Source: Onishia taeanensis (GTDB lineage Bacteria > Pseudomonadota > Gammaproteobacteria > Pseudomonadales > Halomonadaceae). From it: 64,000 nucleotides of DNA. The notes under the pieces were generated by a model. That model was not told the origin of the DNA. It searched no databases and saw only the letters and a list, made by a program, of their open reading frames with translations. Positions 18,397-28,732 of the stretch are shown here, one piece after another. The position numbers and the translations under genes were made by a program. The stretch is from the NCBI RefSeq assembly GCF_900100755.1, contig NZ_FNCI01000012.1, positions 44,949 to 108,948 on the forward strand, given 5' to 3'. How positions within the stretch are numbered: the stretch's first letter is position 1; each line of letters starts with the position of its first letter.

Positions 18397-18674
18397 GTAG
18401 ACGCCTCAAGGAGTTGACCACCCCGTCAGCTTTTCGTTGGCGGGCATGCGTGCCCCTGGCCCGGCGATTGCTTATAAATGGTCTAGCGAATGCCATGAGA
18501 GGCCAGGCTGTGCCCGTCATGGCCCATCGCAGCGGCCGGTGATCCCCCGAGGCTCGCCGGCCGTGTCGTATCAGGATGCCGCCTATCGCATCGGGCTTGG
18601 CCGATGGGGTAAGATGTGCGGCTTTTCTCGCACCCGGACCATCAGGGTCCACGCGCCAGGGTAGGGTAACGCCG

Positions 18675-19979
18675 ATGTTGAAACGACTGCTCGACAACCA
18701 CTTCAAACTCAGCGAACACGGCACCAACGTTCGTACCGAGATCATCGCCGGGGTCACGACCTTCCTGACCATGGCCTACATCATCTTCGTTAACCCGAGC
18801 ATCTTGTCGGAAGCCGGGGTCGATTATGGCGCGGTCTTCGTCGCCACCTGTGTGGCCGCCGCCATCGGCTGTCTGATCATGGGGTTATGGGCCAACTATC
18901 CCATCGCCATGGCGCCAGGCATGGGGCTCAACGCCTTCTTTACCTACGGTGTGGTGCTGGGCATGGGCTATTCCTGGGAGACCGCGCTGGGCGCCGTCTT
19001 CCTGTCGGGCCTGACTTTTTTCCTGCTCAGCGTGTTTCGCATCCGCGAGTGGATCATCAACTCGATTCCCATGACCCTGCGCCTGGGGATCGCGGCGGGT
19101 ATCGGCCTGTTCCTGGCGATGATCGCCTTGAAGAACGCGGGTATCGTGGTCGACAACCCGGCGACCCTGGTATCGCTCGGCGATCTGACCCAGCCGTCGG
19201 CGCTGTATGCCCTGGGTGGCTTCTTCGTGATTACGGCGCTGTCCTATCTGCGGGTCACCGGCGCGGTGATGATCGGCATCCTGGGCGTTACCGTGCTGTC
19301 GATGCTGCTGGGCCACAACGATTACAACGGCGTGATGTCGATGCCGCCCTCCGTGGCGCCGACCTTCATGGCCATGGATGTCGCCGGTGCCTTCAACGTG
19401 GCGATGTTCAGCGTCATCTTCGCCTTTCTGTTCGTTGATCTCTTCGATACCTCCGGCACCCTGATCGGCGTCGCCCATCGCGGCGGGCTGCTCGACAAGG
19501 ACGGCAAACTGCCGCGGCTGGGCCGTGCCATGATGGCCGACTCTACCGCCTCGATGGCGGGTGCCGCCCTGGGCACCTCGACCACTACCAGCTACATCGA
19601 GAGCGCGTCGGGTATTGCTGCGGGCGGCCGCACTGGCCTTACCGCAGTGGTGGTGGGCGGGCTGTTCCTGATCAGCCTGTTCTTCTCACCGCTGGCCGGC
19701 TCGATTCCCGCCTACGCAACGGCCGGGGCGCTGCTCTACGTGGCCTCCTTGATGGCGGGTAGCCTGGCGCATGCCGACTGGGACGACGCCACCGAAGCCG
19801 CCCCGGTGCTGATTGCTGCGCTTGCCATGCCGCTGACCTTCTCGATTGCCGAAGGTATCGCCCTGGGTTTCATCAGCTACGCTGCCATTAAGACCCTGTC
19901 AGGCCGCTTCAGCGACCTGAATCCGGCGGTAATCGTGCTGGCGATTGTCTTCGCCCTCAAATTCTTCTTCCTCGACTGA
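18675..19979 (+). CDS. NCS2/AzgA-type purine permease
   Basis: 434-residue membrane protein, about 12-14 helices. Family marks are [33 protein letters not shown] and [20 protein letters not shown]. This subgroup of proton symporters imports adenine, guanine or hypoxanthine. The apt gene 20 bases downstream suggests adenine as a substrate, which is inference. I take the ATG at 18675 ([17 protein letters not shown]); the frame is open upstream to 18576. Confidence 0.9.
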   Translation: MLKRLLDNHFKLSEHGTNVRTEIIAGVTTFLTMAYIIFVNPSILSEAGVDYGAVFVATCVAAAIGCLIMGLWANYPIAMAPGMGLNAFFTYGVVLGMGYSWETALGAVFLSGLTFFLLSVFRIREWIINSIPMTLRLGIAAGIGLFLAMIALKNAGIVVDNPATLVSLGDLTQPSALYALGGFFVITALSYLRVTGAVMIGILGVTVLSMLLGHNDYNGVMSMPPSVAPTFMAMDVAGAFNVAMFSVIFAFLFVDLFDTSGTLIGVAHRGGLLDKDGKLPRLGRAMMADSTASMAGAALGTSTTTSYIESASGIAAGGRTGLTAVVVGGLFLISLFFSPLAGSIPAYATAGALLYVASLMAGSLAHADWDDATEAAPVLIAALAMPLTFSIAEGIALGFISYAAIKTLSGRFSDLNPAVIVLAIVFALKFFFLD

Positions 19980-19998
19980 CCACTGGACTCGATCTTCG

Positions 19999-20544
19999 AT
20001 GAGCATCTACGGCGACTACATCAAATCCGTGATTCGCACCGTCCCCGACTGGCCGCAGCCGGGGGTCAACTTCCGTGATATCACGCCGCTTTTGCAGAAC
20101 AGTGCCGCTTTTCGCAAGCTGATCGACAGCTTCGTGCATCGCTACCAGGAAATGGATCTGGATGCGATCGCGGCCATCGACGCTCGCGGCTTCATCATCG
20201 GCGCCCCCTTGGCCTATGAGCTCGGCTGCAGCTTCGTGCCGGTGCGCAAGAAGGGCAAGTTACCGTTCCGCACCATCAGCGAGACCTACACCCTCGAGTA
20301 CGGGCAGTCTGAAGTCGAGCTGCACGCCGATGCCTTCCAGCATGGCGACCGCATCCTGCTCGTCGATGACCTGATCGCGACCGGCGGCACCATGTGTGCA
20401 GCGGCCAAGCTGATTACTCGCTCCGGCGGTCACGTGGTCGAAACCGCGACCATCATCGACCTGCCAGAGCTCGCTGGTTCCGACAAGATTCGCGAGGCCG
20501 GTTTTGGCGTCTTCGCTGTCTGCTCCTTCACCGAGGACGAGTAA
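19999..20544 (+). CDS. apt: Adenine phosphoribosyltransferase
   Basis: Converts adenine and PRPP to AMP. 181 residues. The N-terminal pattern [19 protein letters not shown] and the PRPP loop [16 protein letters not shown] are diagnostic. The start at 19999 gives MSIYGDYIK. It follows the purine permease closely, giving an uptake-and-capture pair. Confidence 0.95.
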   Translation: MSIYGDYIKSVIRTVPDWPQPGVNFRDITPLLQNSAAFRKLIDSFVHRYQEMDLDAIAAIDARGFIIGAPLAYELGCSFVPVRKKGKLPFRTISETYTLEYGQSEVELHADAFQHGDRILLVDDLIATGGTMCAAAKLITRSGGHVVETATIIDLPELAGSDKIREAGFGVFAVCSFTEDE

Positions 20545-20578
20545 GCCTCGTCCCCCGCTACGTTTTTGGTAATTCGTC

Positions 20579-21082
20579 ATGAGCGCCAACCGCTATCAGC
20601 AACATTTCATCGTTTCCTGGGACCAGCTGCATCGCGATGTCCGCGAGCTCTGCCATCAACTGGTCGAGCGTGACTTCAAGGGCATCGTCGCCATCACGCG
20701 GGGTGGCCTCATCCCGGCAGCCTTGATCGCCCGTGAGCTCAACCTGCGCCTGATCGATACCGTGTGCATCAAGAGCTACGACCACATGGATCAGGGCGGC
20801 CTCGATGTCATGAAAGGCGTCGATCACGACGGCGATGGCTGGCTGCTGGTGGATGACCTGGTCGATACCGGCAAGACGGCACGCAAGGTGCGTGAAATGT
20901 TGCCCAAGGCGCACTTTGCGACGGTCTATGCCAAGCCGGAAGGGCGTCCGCTGGTCGACCAGTTCCTGACCGAAGTGGGGCAGGACTGCTGGATTCAGTT
21001 CCCCTGGGACATGGGCGTTGCCTACGTCGAACCGCTGGCCGATCGCGTGCGTGGCGAGGCCTCAGGCGAAGACGCTAGCTGA
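20579..21082 (+). CDS. gpt: Xanthine-guanine phosphoribosyltransferase
   Basis: 167 residues. It begins [20 protein letters not shown], has [18 protein letters not shown] and the PRPP-binding [15 protein letters not shown]. Salvages xanthine, guanine and hypoxanthine. It lies 34 bases behind apt and in front of ung. Confidence 0.94.
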   Translation: MSANRYQQHFIVSWDQLHRDVRELCHQLVERDFKGIVAITRGGLIPAALIARELNLRLIDTVCIKSYDHMDQGGLDVMKGVDHDGDGWLLVDDLVDTGKTARKVREMLPKAHFATVYAKPEGRPLVDQFLTEVGQDCWIQFPWDMGVAYVEPLADRVRGEASGEDAS

Positions 21083-21089
21083 GGTCGAG

Positions 21090-21791
21090 ATGTCGGAGAG
21101 CCTGTCAGCGCAACACCCCTTGCCGGAAAGCTGGGATCGTCACCTGGGGGCAGAGTTTGACGCCCCCTACATGCAGGCGCTGCGTGACGCCCTGGCCAAG
21201 GATAAGCGCGAGCGGCGCATCATTTATCCGCACTCGTCGAACTGGTTTCGGGCCTTCCAACTGACGCCGCTCGACCAGGTCAAGGTCGTGATTCTCGGTC
21301 AGGACCCCTATCACGGTCCGGATCAGGCGCACGGGCTGTGCTTTTCGGTGCAGCCAGGGGTCAAGCTGCCGCCGTCGCTCAGGAACATCTACAAGGAGCT
21401 GGCAAGCGACCTTGGTTGCACGCCGGTCGATCACGGCCATCTCGAGTACTGGGCGCGCCAGGGCGTGCTGTTGCTCAATACCGTACTGACCGTCGAGGCG
21501 GGGCAGGCGGCGTCACATCGCGGTCGCGGCTGGGAAACCTTCACCGATAGGGCGATCGCCGCCGTCAATGAGCACTGCGCACCCTGTGTCTTTTTGCTGT
21601 GGGGCAGTCATGCCCGCCGGAAGAAGGCGCTGATCGATACCGACCGCCATCTGGTGCTGGAGTCGCCGCACCCGTCACCGCTTTCAGCGCACCGCGGCTT
21701 CTTCGGCAACCACCATTTTTCACAGGGCAATGCCTTTCTCGCCGCCCATGGCCGTGAGCCCATCGACTGGCAACTGCCCACTCAGCCTTAA
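21090..21791 (+). CDS. ung: Uracil-DNA glycosylase
   Basis: Excises uracil from DNA. 233 residues, family 1. The water-activating loop is [17 protein letters not shown] with the catalytic Asp, and the DNA-intercalation loop is [13 protein letters not shown]. The start at 21090 sits seven bases after the gpt stop; the longer reading to 21018 overlaps gpt. Co-transcription with base-salvage genes is likely. Confidence 0.96.
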   Translation: MSESLSAQHPLPESWDRHLGAEFDAPYMQALRDALAKDKRERRIIYPHSSNWFRAFQLTPLDQVKVVILGQDPYHGPDQAHGLCFSVQPGVKLPPSLRNIYKELASDLGCTPVDHGHLEYWARQGVLLLNTVLTVEAGQAASHRGRGWETFTDRAIAAVNEHCAPCVFLLWGSHARRKKALIDTDRHLVLESPHPSPLSAHRGFFGNHHFSQGNAFLAAHGREPIDWQLPTQP

Positions 21792-21894
21792 CCTCATCGA
21801 CCGATAGGGGTAGAATGTCGCGCAATTTGTGCATGATCTTCATGCGACAAAGCCGTTATTCGTCCCATCCCGTCGCCCGAAGAGGTCCGCCGCC

Positions 21895-22524
21895 ATGAGC
21901 GTTCACGCCATCAATCATCCCCTGGTCAAGCACAAGCTCGGCCTGATGCGCGCCAATGACATCAGTACCAAGAGCTTCCGTGAACTGGCCGGAGAAGTGG
22001 CCAAGTTGCTGACCTACGAAGCTACCCAGGATCTCGAGGTCGAGCCGACTACCATCGAGAGCTGGAGCGGCGAACCGATCCAGATCGACCAGATCAAGGG
22101 CAAGAAGGTCACCATCGTGCCGATCCTGCGCGCGGGCCTTGGCATGCTCGATGGCGTCACCGACTTGATTCCCAGCGCCCGTATCAGCGTAGTGGGGCTC
22201 TATCGCAATGAAGAGACCTTAGAGCCGGTGCCGTACTTCGCCAAGTTCGCCAACGATATCGAAGAGCGTCAGGCCATCGTCATCGACCCGATGCTGGCCA
22301 CCGGCGGCTCGATGGTGGCGACGCTGGACATGCTGCGCGAGCGGGGCTGCCAGCAGATGAAGGTCATCGTGCTGGTCGCGGCACCGGAAGGCATCAAGCG
22401 TGTCCAGGAATCTTACCCGGACATCGAGATCTACACCGCGGCGGTCGACGAGCGCCTCGACGAGAACGGCTATATCGTGCCGGGTCTCGGCGATGCTGGC
22501 GACAAGATCTTCGGGACTCGCTGA
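21895..22524 (+). CDS. upp: Uracil phosphoribosyltransferase
   Basis: Makes UMP from uracil and PRPP. 209 residues. It begins [19 protein letters not shown], and the PRPP loop is [15 protein letters not shown]. The C-terminal [16 protein letters not shown] is invariant in the family. The start at 21895 is the family start. A terminator (22541-22578) partly insulates it from the permease that follows. Confidence 0.96.
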   Translation: MSVHAINHPLVKHKLGLMRANDISTKSFRELAGEVAKLLTYEATQDLEVEPTTIESWSGEPIQIDQIKGKKVTIVPILRAGLGMLDGVTDLIPSARISVVGLYRNEETLEPVPYFAKFANDIEERQAIVIDPMLATGGSMVATLDMLRERGCQQMKVIVLVAAPEGIKRVQESYPDIEIYTAAVDERLDENGYIVPGLGDAGDKIFGTR

Positions 22525-22540
22525 GCCGTGATCTAATAGA

Positions 22541-22578
22541 GCAAACGCCCCTGACGTGACCACGCAGGGGCGTTTTGC
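22541..22578 (+). terminator. Intrinsic terminator after upp
   Basis: GCAAACGCCCCTG pairs with CAGGGGCGTTTTGC across a short loop, ending in T4. It could attenuate read-through into the permease. Confidence 0.8.
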
Positions 22579-22676
22579 TGTGCGCTCCCTTATTTTTGCG
22601 CCTTGATGGCGGGCTCGGGTTATTTATCCCAGTTTCTTGTTGCTCGCTTTTAATTGCTCACCTTGGAGAACCTGAT

Positions 22677-23918
22677 ATGACCGATACGGTGGCCGGCCGC
22701 CAGCCGACTCAATCTCTGCCGCGCACCCTGCTGACCGGGGTGCAGATGCTGTTCGTCGCCTTCGGTGCCCTGGTACTGGTACCGCTGCTGACCGGGCTAG
22801 ATCCTAACGTGGCGCTGTTCACGGCGGGGGTGGGCACGCTGGTGTTCCACAGCGTTACCCGTCAGAGCGTGCCGGTGTTCTTGGCCTCGTCCTTTGCCTT
22901 TATCGCGCCCATCCAGGGCTCGGTTCAGAGCTTCGGCATTCCCGCGACCATGGGTGGCTTGATGGCGGCAGGCCTGGTCTATGTGGTGATTTCGCAGTTC
23001 ATTCGCCTCAAGGGCACGGCCTGGCTGCACCATCTGCTGCCGGCGGTCGTGGTGGGGCCGGTGATCATGGTCATCGGCCTGGCGCTGGCCCCGGTGGCCG
23101 TGGACATGGCCACGGGCGAGACCAGCGATGCCATCGGCTATGGCCAGGCGCTGGTGCTGTCGATGGTAAGCCTGCTGGTGACGCTGGTGCTGGCGGTCTT
23201 CGGTCGTGGCCTGATTCGCCTGGTGCCGATCATGGGCGGCATCGTCACCGGCTATGTGCTGGCGCTGCTGATGGGAGTCGTCGACTTTACGCCGGTCGAG
23301 GAGTCGGCCTGGCTGGCGCTGCCGTCCTTCACGGCCCCGGCCTTCAATTGGGCCGCCATCCTGTTCATGATTCCGGTGGCCATCGCGCCGGCGGTGGAGC
23401 ATATCGGCGATATGGTCGCCATCGGCTCGGTGACCAAGAAGAACTACCTCGAGAAACCGGGCCTGCATCGCACCCTGCTGGGCGATGGCCTGGCCACCAG
23501 CGTGGCGGCGCTATTCGGCGGTCCGCCCAATACGACCTATTCCGAAGTGACCGGTGCCGTGACGCTGACGCGTGCCTTCGACCCGCGGATCATGATGATC
23601 GCCGCCGTGACCGCCATCCTGCTGGCGTTCCTCGGCAAGCTCGGTGCGCTGCTGCAGACCATCCCCGCCCCGGTGATGGGCGGCATCATGACGCTACTGT
23701 TCGGCTCGATCGCGGTGGTGGGCATGAACACCTTGGTGCGCGCCGGCCATTCGCTGACCGCACCGCGTAACCTGGTGGTGGTGTCGTTGATTCTGGTCTT
23801 CGGTATTGGTGGCATGCAGGTGGGTGGCGGCCAGTTCACCCTGCAGGGCGTGAGCCTGGCGGCGTTAGTGGGCATCGTGCTCAATGCTGTGTTGCCGCCA
23901 GCCAAGGAAGGAGAGTAG
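22677..23918 (+). CDS. uraA: Uracil permease, NCS2 family
   Basis: 413-residue uracil:proton symporter. Marks: QMLFVAFGALVLVPLLTGLD at the N-terminus, AVEHIGDMVAIGSVTKKNYL with the substrate-binding Glu, and PPNTTYSEVTGAVTLTRAFDP, the NCS2 signature segment. The start at 22677 follows TTGGAGA. The neighbour upp makes it a uracil uptake/capture pair. The start could be later if the N-terminal hydrophilic 15 residues are not translated. Confidence 0.93.
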   Translation: MTDTVAGRQPTQSLPRTLLTGVQMLFVAFGALVLVPLLTGLDPNVALFTAGVGTLVFHSVTRQSVPVFLASSFAFIAPIQGSVQSFGIPATMGGLMAAGLVYVVISQFIRLKGTAWLHHLLPAVVVGPVIMVIGLALAPVAVDMATGETSDAIGYGQALVLSMVSLLVTLVLAVFGRGLIRLVPIMGGIVTGYVLALLMGVVDFTPVEESAWLALPSFTAPAFNWAAILFMIPVAIAPAVEHIGDMVAIGSVTKKNYLEKPGLHRTLLGDGLATSVAALFGGPPNTTYSEVTGAVTLTRAFDPRIMMIAAVTAILLAFLGKLGALLQTIPAPVMGGIMTLLFGSIAVVGMNTLVRAGHSLTAPRNLVVVSLILVFGIGGMQVGGGQFTLQGVSLAALVGIVLNAVLPPAKEGE

Positions 23919-23966
23919 GCCAAACTCGGAACAGCACGGGGGCTGTCGATCTAAGAGGTCAAGGCC

Positions 23967-24548
23967 TCAGACGTGGTGTTGCTCATCCCCGCCGTCAGAG
24001 AAGGACGGCGGGGTATTGGCGCTGACGATCACGCATTCGCTGTCGCCTGCATTGCGAAAGCGGTGGGGTAGGCGTGAATCGAAGTAGTAGGCGTCGCCTG
24101 CCTTCAACTGCTGCACTTCGTCGGCGACCTGCAGCTCGATAGTGCCGGCGACCACCACGCCACCTTCCTCCCCGTCGTGCTCCAGCATTTCTTCACCGGT
24201 GTCCGCCCCGGGGGGATAGTGCTCGTGGATGATCGACATGCTGCGGTTGGGCCTGCGAGCGCCAACCAGTTTCCACGAAAGGGTGCCGTCGCCGATCTCG
24301 GTCAGTTCGCTAGAGGGGTAGAAGACCTGATCGTGAGACTCGATCTCACCGGCGAAGAACTCACTGATCGACACCGGCATTGCATCGAGAATCTTCTTCA
24401 GCGAGCTGACCGAAGGGCTGACGCTGTTTTGCTCGATTAATGAAATGGTGCTGTTGGTGACTCCGGCCCGTTTGGCCAGTTCCCGCTGTGACAGTTCTCG
24501 CGACAAGCGCAACTGCTTGAGGCGGTTGCCGACGTCGAATCCACTCAT
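23967..24548 (-). CDS. XRE-cupin transcriptional regulator
   Basis: 193 residues. N-terminal HTH_XRE at residues ~6-60 (LKQLRLSRELSQRELAKRAG, then SLIEQNSVSPSVSSLKKIL); C-terminal cupin_2 at ~110-180 (EHDGEEGGVVVAGTIELQV, YYFDSRLPHRFRNAG). This layout is that of PuuR-like repressors that bind small amines or carboxylates. The target is unknown. The start at 24548 gives MSGFDVGNRL. It is divergent from mobA, with a 237-base gap. Confidence 0.88.
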   Translation of the reverse strand: MSGFDVGNRLKQLRLSRELSQRELAKRAGVTNSTISLIEQNSVSPSVSSLKKILDAMPVSISEFFAGEIESHDQVFYPSSELTEIGDGTLSWKLVGARRPNRSMSIIHEHYPPGADTGEEMLEHDGEEGGVVVAGTIELQVADEVQQLKAGDAYYFDSRLPHRFRNAGDSECVIVSANTPPSFSDGGDEQHHV

Positions 24549-24785
24549 AAGCAGCCTTTGTTGAACATCTTTTACAGCATGATACCCACTCATGAGCGGG
24601 AACTTAAGTGCATGTTGGTCTCTGATCGAGGGTTTGTGCGAAAAGTCGGCGAGCGCATTGGTGCTCGGGCGCGCACTAAGACGATGGTGGGCAACGTGCA
24701 TTATGAGGGTTCGTGGCGGGCCGCTTTGCGTTAGGCTGTCTGCAGCGATAATCCTTGTGAATCAGGGATAAAACGAGGACTTGAG

Positions 24786-25382
24786 ATGACGCATGATGAA
24801 GTAACTGGGCTGATTTTGGCCGGCGGCCAGGGGCGACGCATGGGCGGTCGCGACAAAGGGTTGGAGCCCTTCGGGACCGCGCGTCTGATCGAGCATGCCA
24901 AGCGTTGTCTCGAGGGCCGCGTGGCTGAGGTGCTGATCAATGCCAATCGGCATCTCGATGAGTATCAGGCGCTGGGGAGCCGGGTGATCCGTGACCGGGA
25001 AGGCGGCTATCAGGGGCCTCTGATGGGTATCTGGAGTGGCCTGGAGGCCGCCGAAACACCTTGGGTGGTCGTGGTGCCCTGCGATAGTCCGGCGCTGCCT
25101 AACGACCTGGTGGAGCGCCTGATCGCCGCGATCGGCGAGGCCGATATCGCCGTCGCCCACGATGGCGAGCGGGACCATCCGGTGGTGGCCTTGATTCGCC
25201 GCGACCTCGCCGCGGACCTTGGTGAGGCCTTGCGTGAGGGCGAGCGCAAGATCGACCGCTGGTACGCTCGTCATGCCTGGGTCCGGGCAGATTTCAGCGA
25301 CTGCCCCGCCGCCTTTGCCAACCTCAATACCGAGGACGACAAGGCCCGGCTGGCCCAGCAACTGCGAGCCGATGAAGCCTGA
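24786..25382 (+). CDS. mobA: Molybdenum cofactor guanylyltransferase
   Basis: Attaches GMP to Mo-molybdopterin to make MGD. 198 residues. The nucleotide-binding loop is LILAGGQGRRMGGRDKGL, followed by the Mg-binding VVVVPCDSPALP. First gene of the Mo-cofactor cluster on this strand. 151 bases separate it from mobB. Confidence 0.93.
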   Translation: MTHDEVTGLILAGGQGRRMGGRDKGLEPFGTARLIEHAKRCLEGRVAEVLINANRHLDEYQALGSRVIRDREGGYQGPLMGIWSGLEAAETPWVVVVPCDSPALPNDLVERLIAAIGEADIAVAHDGERDHPVVALIRRDLAADLGEALREGERKIDRWYARHAWVRADFSDCPAAFANLNTEDDKARLAQQLRADEA

Positions 25383-25533
25383 CAAGCTGTTCATTACAGC
25401 CTGCTCATGGCTGGGCACCTTCAAATGAAGTCGTCGTGAGAACATTGGTCAGCGGATAGAGTCGTTAGGCTAAGCGTCGCAAATAGAAGAACCGTCACAT
25501 GAAAGGTCGTCACAAGAAGGGGTGATGCAGGAA

Positions 25534-26142
25534 ATGAACGAGCAGGCCGAACACCGACTGCCGCTGGCCGATGAGCCTTTGCCGCTGCTGTGCATTGCGG
25601 CCTGGAGCGGCACGGGCAAGACGACCTTGCTGGAGGCGCTGCTGCCAAGGCTTGCGGCGCGAGGCATTCGCGCGGCGGTCATCAAGCATGCCCATCACCA
25701 GTTCGATATCGATAAACCGGGCAAGGATAGTCATCGCCTACGCGAGGCCGGCGCAGCACCGATGCTGATTGCTTCCCGCTCCCGCACCGCGCTGATGCTC
25801 AATACGCCGGGGCAGGATGAGCCCGACCTGGCGGCGCTGATTGAGCAAGTCCGGCCGCTGGCCCCGGACCTGGTGCTGATCGAAGGCTTCAAGGCCTGGC
25901 CGCTGCCCAAGCTGGAACTCCATCGCCCGTCGCTTGGCAAGCCGCTGCTTGCCGTCGAGGACCCCTGGGTGAGGGCGGTGGCCAGCAGTACGCCGTTGAG
26001 CCTGCCGCCAGGCGTGGAATCGCTGTCCATGGATGACCTGGAGGCGCTGACCGACTGGGTGGCGGCCTGGCCCGGTCGCTGGCCCGAGCAGCGCGGCATG
26101 CCGGCGCGCCAACTGAGCGCCTCTCAGGAGGCGTCCACATGA
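25534..26142 (+). CDS. mobB: Mo-cofactor guanine dinucleotide adapter protein
   Basis: About 202 residues, P-loop GTP-binding adapter that helps MobA. Walker A is AAWSGTGKTTLLEALL, then AAVIKHAHHQFDIDKPGKDS and LVLIEGFKAWPLPKLE. Possible starts are GTG 25522, ATG 25525 and ATG 25534; the AAGGGG at 25517-25522 is best spaced for 25534. Its stop overlaps the moeA ATG (ATGA at 26139). Confidence 0.92.
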   Translation: MNEQAEHRLPLADEPLPLLCIAAWSGTGKTTLLEALLPRLAARGIRAAVIKHAHHQFDIDKPGKDSHRLREAGAAPMLIASRSRTALMLNTPGQDEPDLAALIEQVRPLAPDLVLIEGFKAWPLPKLELHRPSLGKPLLAVEDPWVRAVASSTPLSLPPGVESLSMDDLEALTDWVAAWPGRWPEQRGMPARQLSASQEAST

Positions 26143-27419
26143 GCCTGTCCTGTTTTGATCTTGGCGAACGCATGCTGTCGGTGGAGGAAGCCCTGGAGGC
26201 GATTCTCGGCTTCTCGGTTGGCTCCTCGCCGGCGCAGGAGACCTTGCCCCTGGCATCACTGCTGGGTCGCGTGCTGAGTGAGGACGTGACCTCGCCGATC
26301 AACGTGCCTCAGAACACCAATGCGGCGATGGACGGCATTGCCGTGGCATGGCCAGCGGGCCAACAGGAGCCGGCGCTTCCCGAGGCCTGGACGCTAGTCG
26401 GAGAGTCACTGGCCGGCCACGGCTATCGCAACGCCGTGCCCGAGCACGCCGCCGTGAGCATCACCACCGGTGCGCCGATGCCGCCGGGCACCGATACGGT
26501 GATCATGAGCGAGCAGCTTGAGGGGGCTCCGCCCGAGGCCGGTCGCGAGCGAGTGGTAGTGACGCGGCCCGAGACGGTCAAGACTGGCCAGCATGTGCGT
26601 CAGGCCGGCGAAGACGTGCCGCGTGGGGCGATAGCCCTGAGCGCCGGCACTCGGCTTGCTGCCGAGCATCTTGGGTTGTTGGCTTCGCTGGGTATCGATC
26701 GCGCATCGGTGTCGCGGCAACTGAAGGTGGCGATCTTCTCGACCGGCGACGAGGTCACGGCGCCCGGCGAGCCGCTGCCTGCAGATGGCATCTTCGATGC
26801 CAACCGCTTCTCGCTTCATGGCTTGCTTAGCGCCCTCGGCGTCGAGGTCATCGACCTTGGCATCCTCGCCGATTCGGCGCAGGGGATGGTCAAGGCGCTC
26901 GAAGAAGCGGCCGCAGTGGCCGACATGGTGATGACCAGCGGTGGCGTGTCGGTCGGTCAGGCGGACTGGATCAAGCCGGCGCTTGCCGAAACCGGCGAGC
27001 TGGGTTTCTGGCGTATCGCCATGCGACCGGGTCGGCCCTTGGCCTTCGGTCGGCTGGGCGCCGAGCGGGTGCCTTTCTTCGGTTTGCCGGGCAACCCGGT
27101 GGCGGTGATGGTGACCTTTCTGCAGTTCGTCCAGCCGTTGGTCAGACACCTGCAGGGCGAGCATGCCTGGCAGCCGCTACGGCTGACGGCCCGCGCCGAG
27201 GAATCGCTCAAAAGTCGCAGCGGACGCGTGGACTTCCTGCGTGGTGTCTATCACGCTGATGAGAGCGGACAGCTTTGGGTGCGCAGCACCGGTCGCCAGG
27301 GGTCCGGCATCCTGTCGTCGATGGTGGCCGCCAACTGCCTGATCGAGATCGCGGCGCCCTGCGCTGGCATCGACGCCGGCGAGACGGTGACGCTTCAGCC
27401 GTTTATGCATCGCGGCTAA
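26139..27419 (+). CDS. moeA: Molybdopterin molybdotransferase
   Basis: Inserts molybdate into adenylylated molybdopterin. 426 residues. MoeA_N begins at ~residue 10. It shows NTNAAMDGIAV, the central MoCF_BD domain with FSTGDEV and TSGGVSVGQADW, AMRPGRPLAFG and FFGLPGNPVAVMVTF, and the MoeA_C domain after ~355. Translationally coupled to mobB. Confidence 0.95.
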   Translation: MSLSCFDLGERMLSVEEALEAILGFSVGSSPAQETLPLASLLGRVLSEDVTSPINVPQNTNAAMDGIAVAWPAGQQEPALPEAWTLVGESLAGHGYRNAVPEHAAVSITTGAPMPPGTDTVIMSEQLEGAPPEAGRERVVVTRPETVKTGQHVRQAGEDVPRGAIALSAGTRLAAEHLGLLASLGIDRASVSRQLKVAIFSTGDEVTAPGEPLPADGIFDANRFSLHGLLSALGVEVIDLGILADSAQGMVKALEEAAAVADMVMTSGGVSVGQADWIKPALAETGELGFWRIAMRPGRPLAFGRLGAERVPFFGLPGNPVAVMVTFLQFVQPLVRHLQGEHAWQPLRLTARAEESLKSRSGRVDFLRGVYHADESGQLWVRSTGRQGSGILSSMVAANCLIEIAAPCAGIDAGETVTLQPFMHRG

Positions 27420-27470
27420 GGGTGCGATACTGTGTTGTGTCCGATTCATTTTACCAGCGGGTGATCCTGT

Positions 27471-28268
27471 ATGAGCCTGACCCACCTTAATGCCCGCGGC
27501 GAAGCCCACATGGTCGACGTGGCCGACAAGGCCGAGAGCCGGCGAGAGGCCGTTGCCAGTGGTCGCATTCGCATGCATCCTGAGACGCTCGCGCTCTTGG
27601 CCGACGGCGAATTGCCCAAGGGCGATGTACTGGCCACGGCGCGCATCGCCGGCATTCAGGCGGCCAAGCGTACCCCCGATCTGATTCCGCTCTGCCATGC
27701 GCTGCCGCTGTCCAAGGTGGCGATCGAGTTCCGTCTCGATGAGCCCACGTCAAGCGTCGAGGTCAGTGCCACCTGTCGGCTCAATGGCCGCACCGGCGTC
27801 GAAATGGAAGCGCTGACGGCCGTCTCGGTGGCCTGTTTGACGCTCTACGACATGTGCAAGGCCGTCGATAAGGACATGGAAATCGGCGAGATTCGCCTGG
27901 AAAGCAAGACTGGGGGCAAGTCAGGCGACTATCGCCGCCAAGGCATGTCATCGCCCATCGTCACCGGTGCCTCGCGCCGTGCCGATCCAGGGCTGGCATT
28001 GGACACCGCCGCCCCCTGCATTCACATCAAGTGCCTGGCTGAGCTGCGCGAACGTCTGGGGGTCAGCGATCTCGACCTTCCCTTCGAGGCCTTGGAACGT
28101 GCCGATATCGCCGGATTAAAGGCGGCGCTCACGGCCAAGGACCCGCGCTTCGCCGGGCTCAATGAAGGCCGCGTTCTCTGTGCGGTCAACCAGGTGATGG
28201 GCGGGGATCAGACCCCGCTGACCGATGGCGATGAGGTCGCCTTTTTCCCACCGGTAACGGGAGGTTGA
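27471..28268 (+). CDS. moaC: Fused MoaC-MoaD: cPMP synthase plus molybdopterin synthase small subunit
   Basis: A single 265-residue ORF. Residues 1-~158 are Moa[59 protein letters not shown] and CKAVDKDM with the catalytic Lys, ending GGKSGDYRR. Residues ~184-265 are Moa[15 protein letters not shown] at the start and [10 protein letters not shown] at the end, with the C-terminal Gly-Gly needed for thiocarboxylation. A ~25-residue linker joins them without a stop. An internal TTG at the MoaD start could also give free MoaD. The moaE gene follows after two bases. Confidence 0.92.
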   Translation: MSLTHLNARGEAHMVDVADKAESRREAVASGRIRMHPETLALLADGELPKGDVLATARIAGIQAAKRTPDLIPLCHALPLSKVAIEFRLDEPTSSVEVSATCRLNGRTGVEMEALTAVSVACLTLYDMCKAVDKDMEIGEIRLESKTGGKSGDYRRQGMSSPIVTGASRRADPGLALDTAAPCIHIKCLAELRERLGVSDLDLPFEALERADIAGLKAALTAKDPRFAGLNEGRVLCAVNQVMGGDQTPLTDGDEVAFFPPVTGG

Positions 28269-28270
28269 CG

Positions 28271-28732
28271 ATGATCCGGGTGCAGCAGGAGGCCTTCGAT
28301 GCAGGCGTCGAGCAGCAGGCACTGTTGCAGGGGCGCAGCGACATCGGCGCCGTGGTCAGCTTCACCGGCTTGGTGCGCGACTTCAACGAACGCCCCGAAG
28401 TGACGGCGCTGACGCTCGAACATTATGCCGGCATGACCGAAAAAGCCCTGGAAGCCATTGTGGAAGACGCCTGTGGTCGCTGGCCCCTGCAAGGGGTGCG
28501 CCTTATTCACCGGGTGGGATGCCTGACACCTGGCGATCCCATCGTGCTGGTGGTGGTCGCCAGTGCGCATCGTCGGGCGGCCTTCGAAGCCTGCGACTTC
28601 ATCATGGATTATCTCAAAACGCGCGCTCCCTTCTGGAAGAAGGAGCACACTGCGAGCGGTAACTATTGGGTCGCAGAACGCTCGAGCGATCATCAAGATG
28701 CCGCGCGTTGGGAGGAAGCATGCAACAATTGA
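28271..28732 (+). CDS. moaE: Molybdopterin synthase catalytic subunit
   Basis: 153 residues. Transfers sulfur from thiocarboxylated MoaD to precursor [18 protein letters not shown] at the start, [19 protein letters not shown], and the catalytic Lys region [15 protein letters not shown]. The ATG at 28271 has GGGAGG inside the end of the upstream gene, so it is tightly coupled to the MoaD moiety. Confidence 0.94.
   Translation: MIRVQQEAFDAGVEQQALLQGRSDIGAVVSFTGLVRDFNERPEVTALTLEHYAGMTEKALEAIVEDACGRWPLQGVRLIHRVGCLTPGDPIVLVVVASAHRRAAFEACDFIMDYLKTRAPFWKKEHTASGNYWVAERSSDHQDAARWEEACNN

Noticed and set aside
18397..18674. Purine riboswitch before the purine permease
   Set aside because: The purine aptamer loop sequences are absent; only GC-rich hairpins are seen.
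24549..24785. Moco riboswitch in front of mobA
   Set aside because: No Moco-RNA-like conserved helices could be recognised in the 237-base gap.
27980..28030. A separate moaD gene starting at the TTG near 28000
   Set aside because: The frame is continuous with moaC and the putative ribosome site (AGGG) is weak; retained only as a possible secondary product of the fusion.
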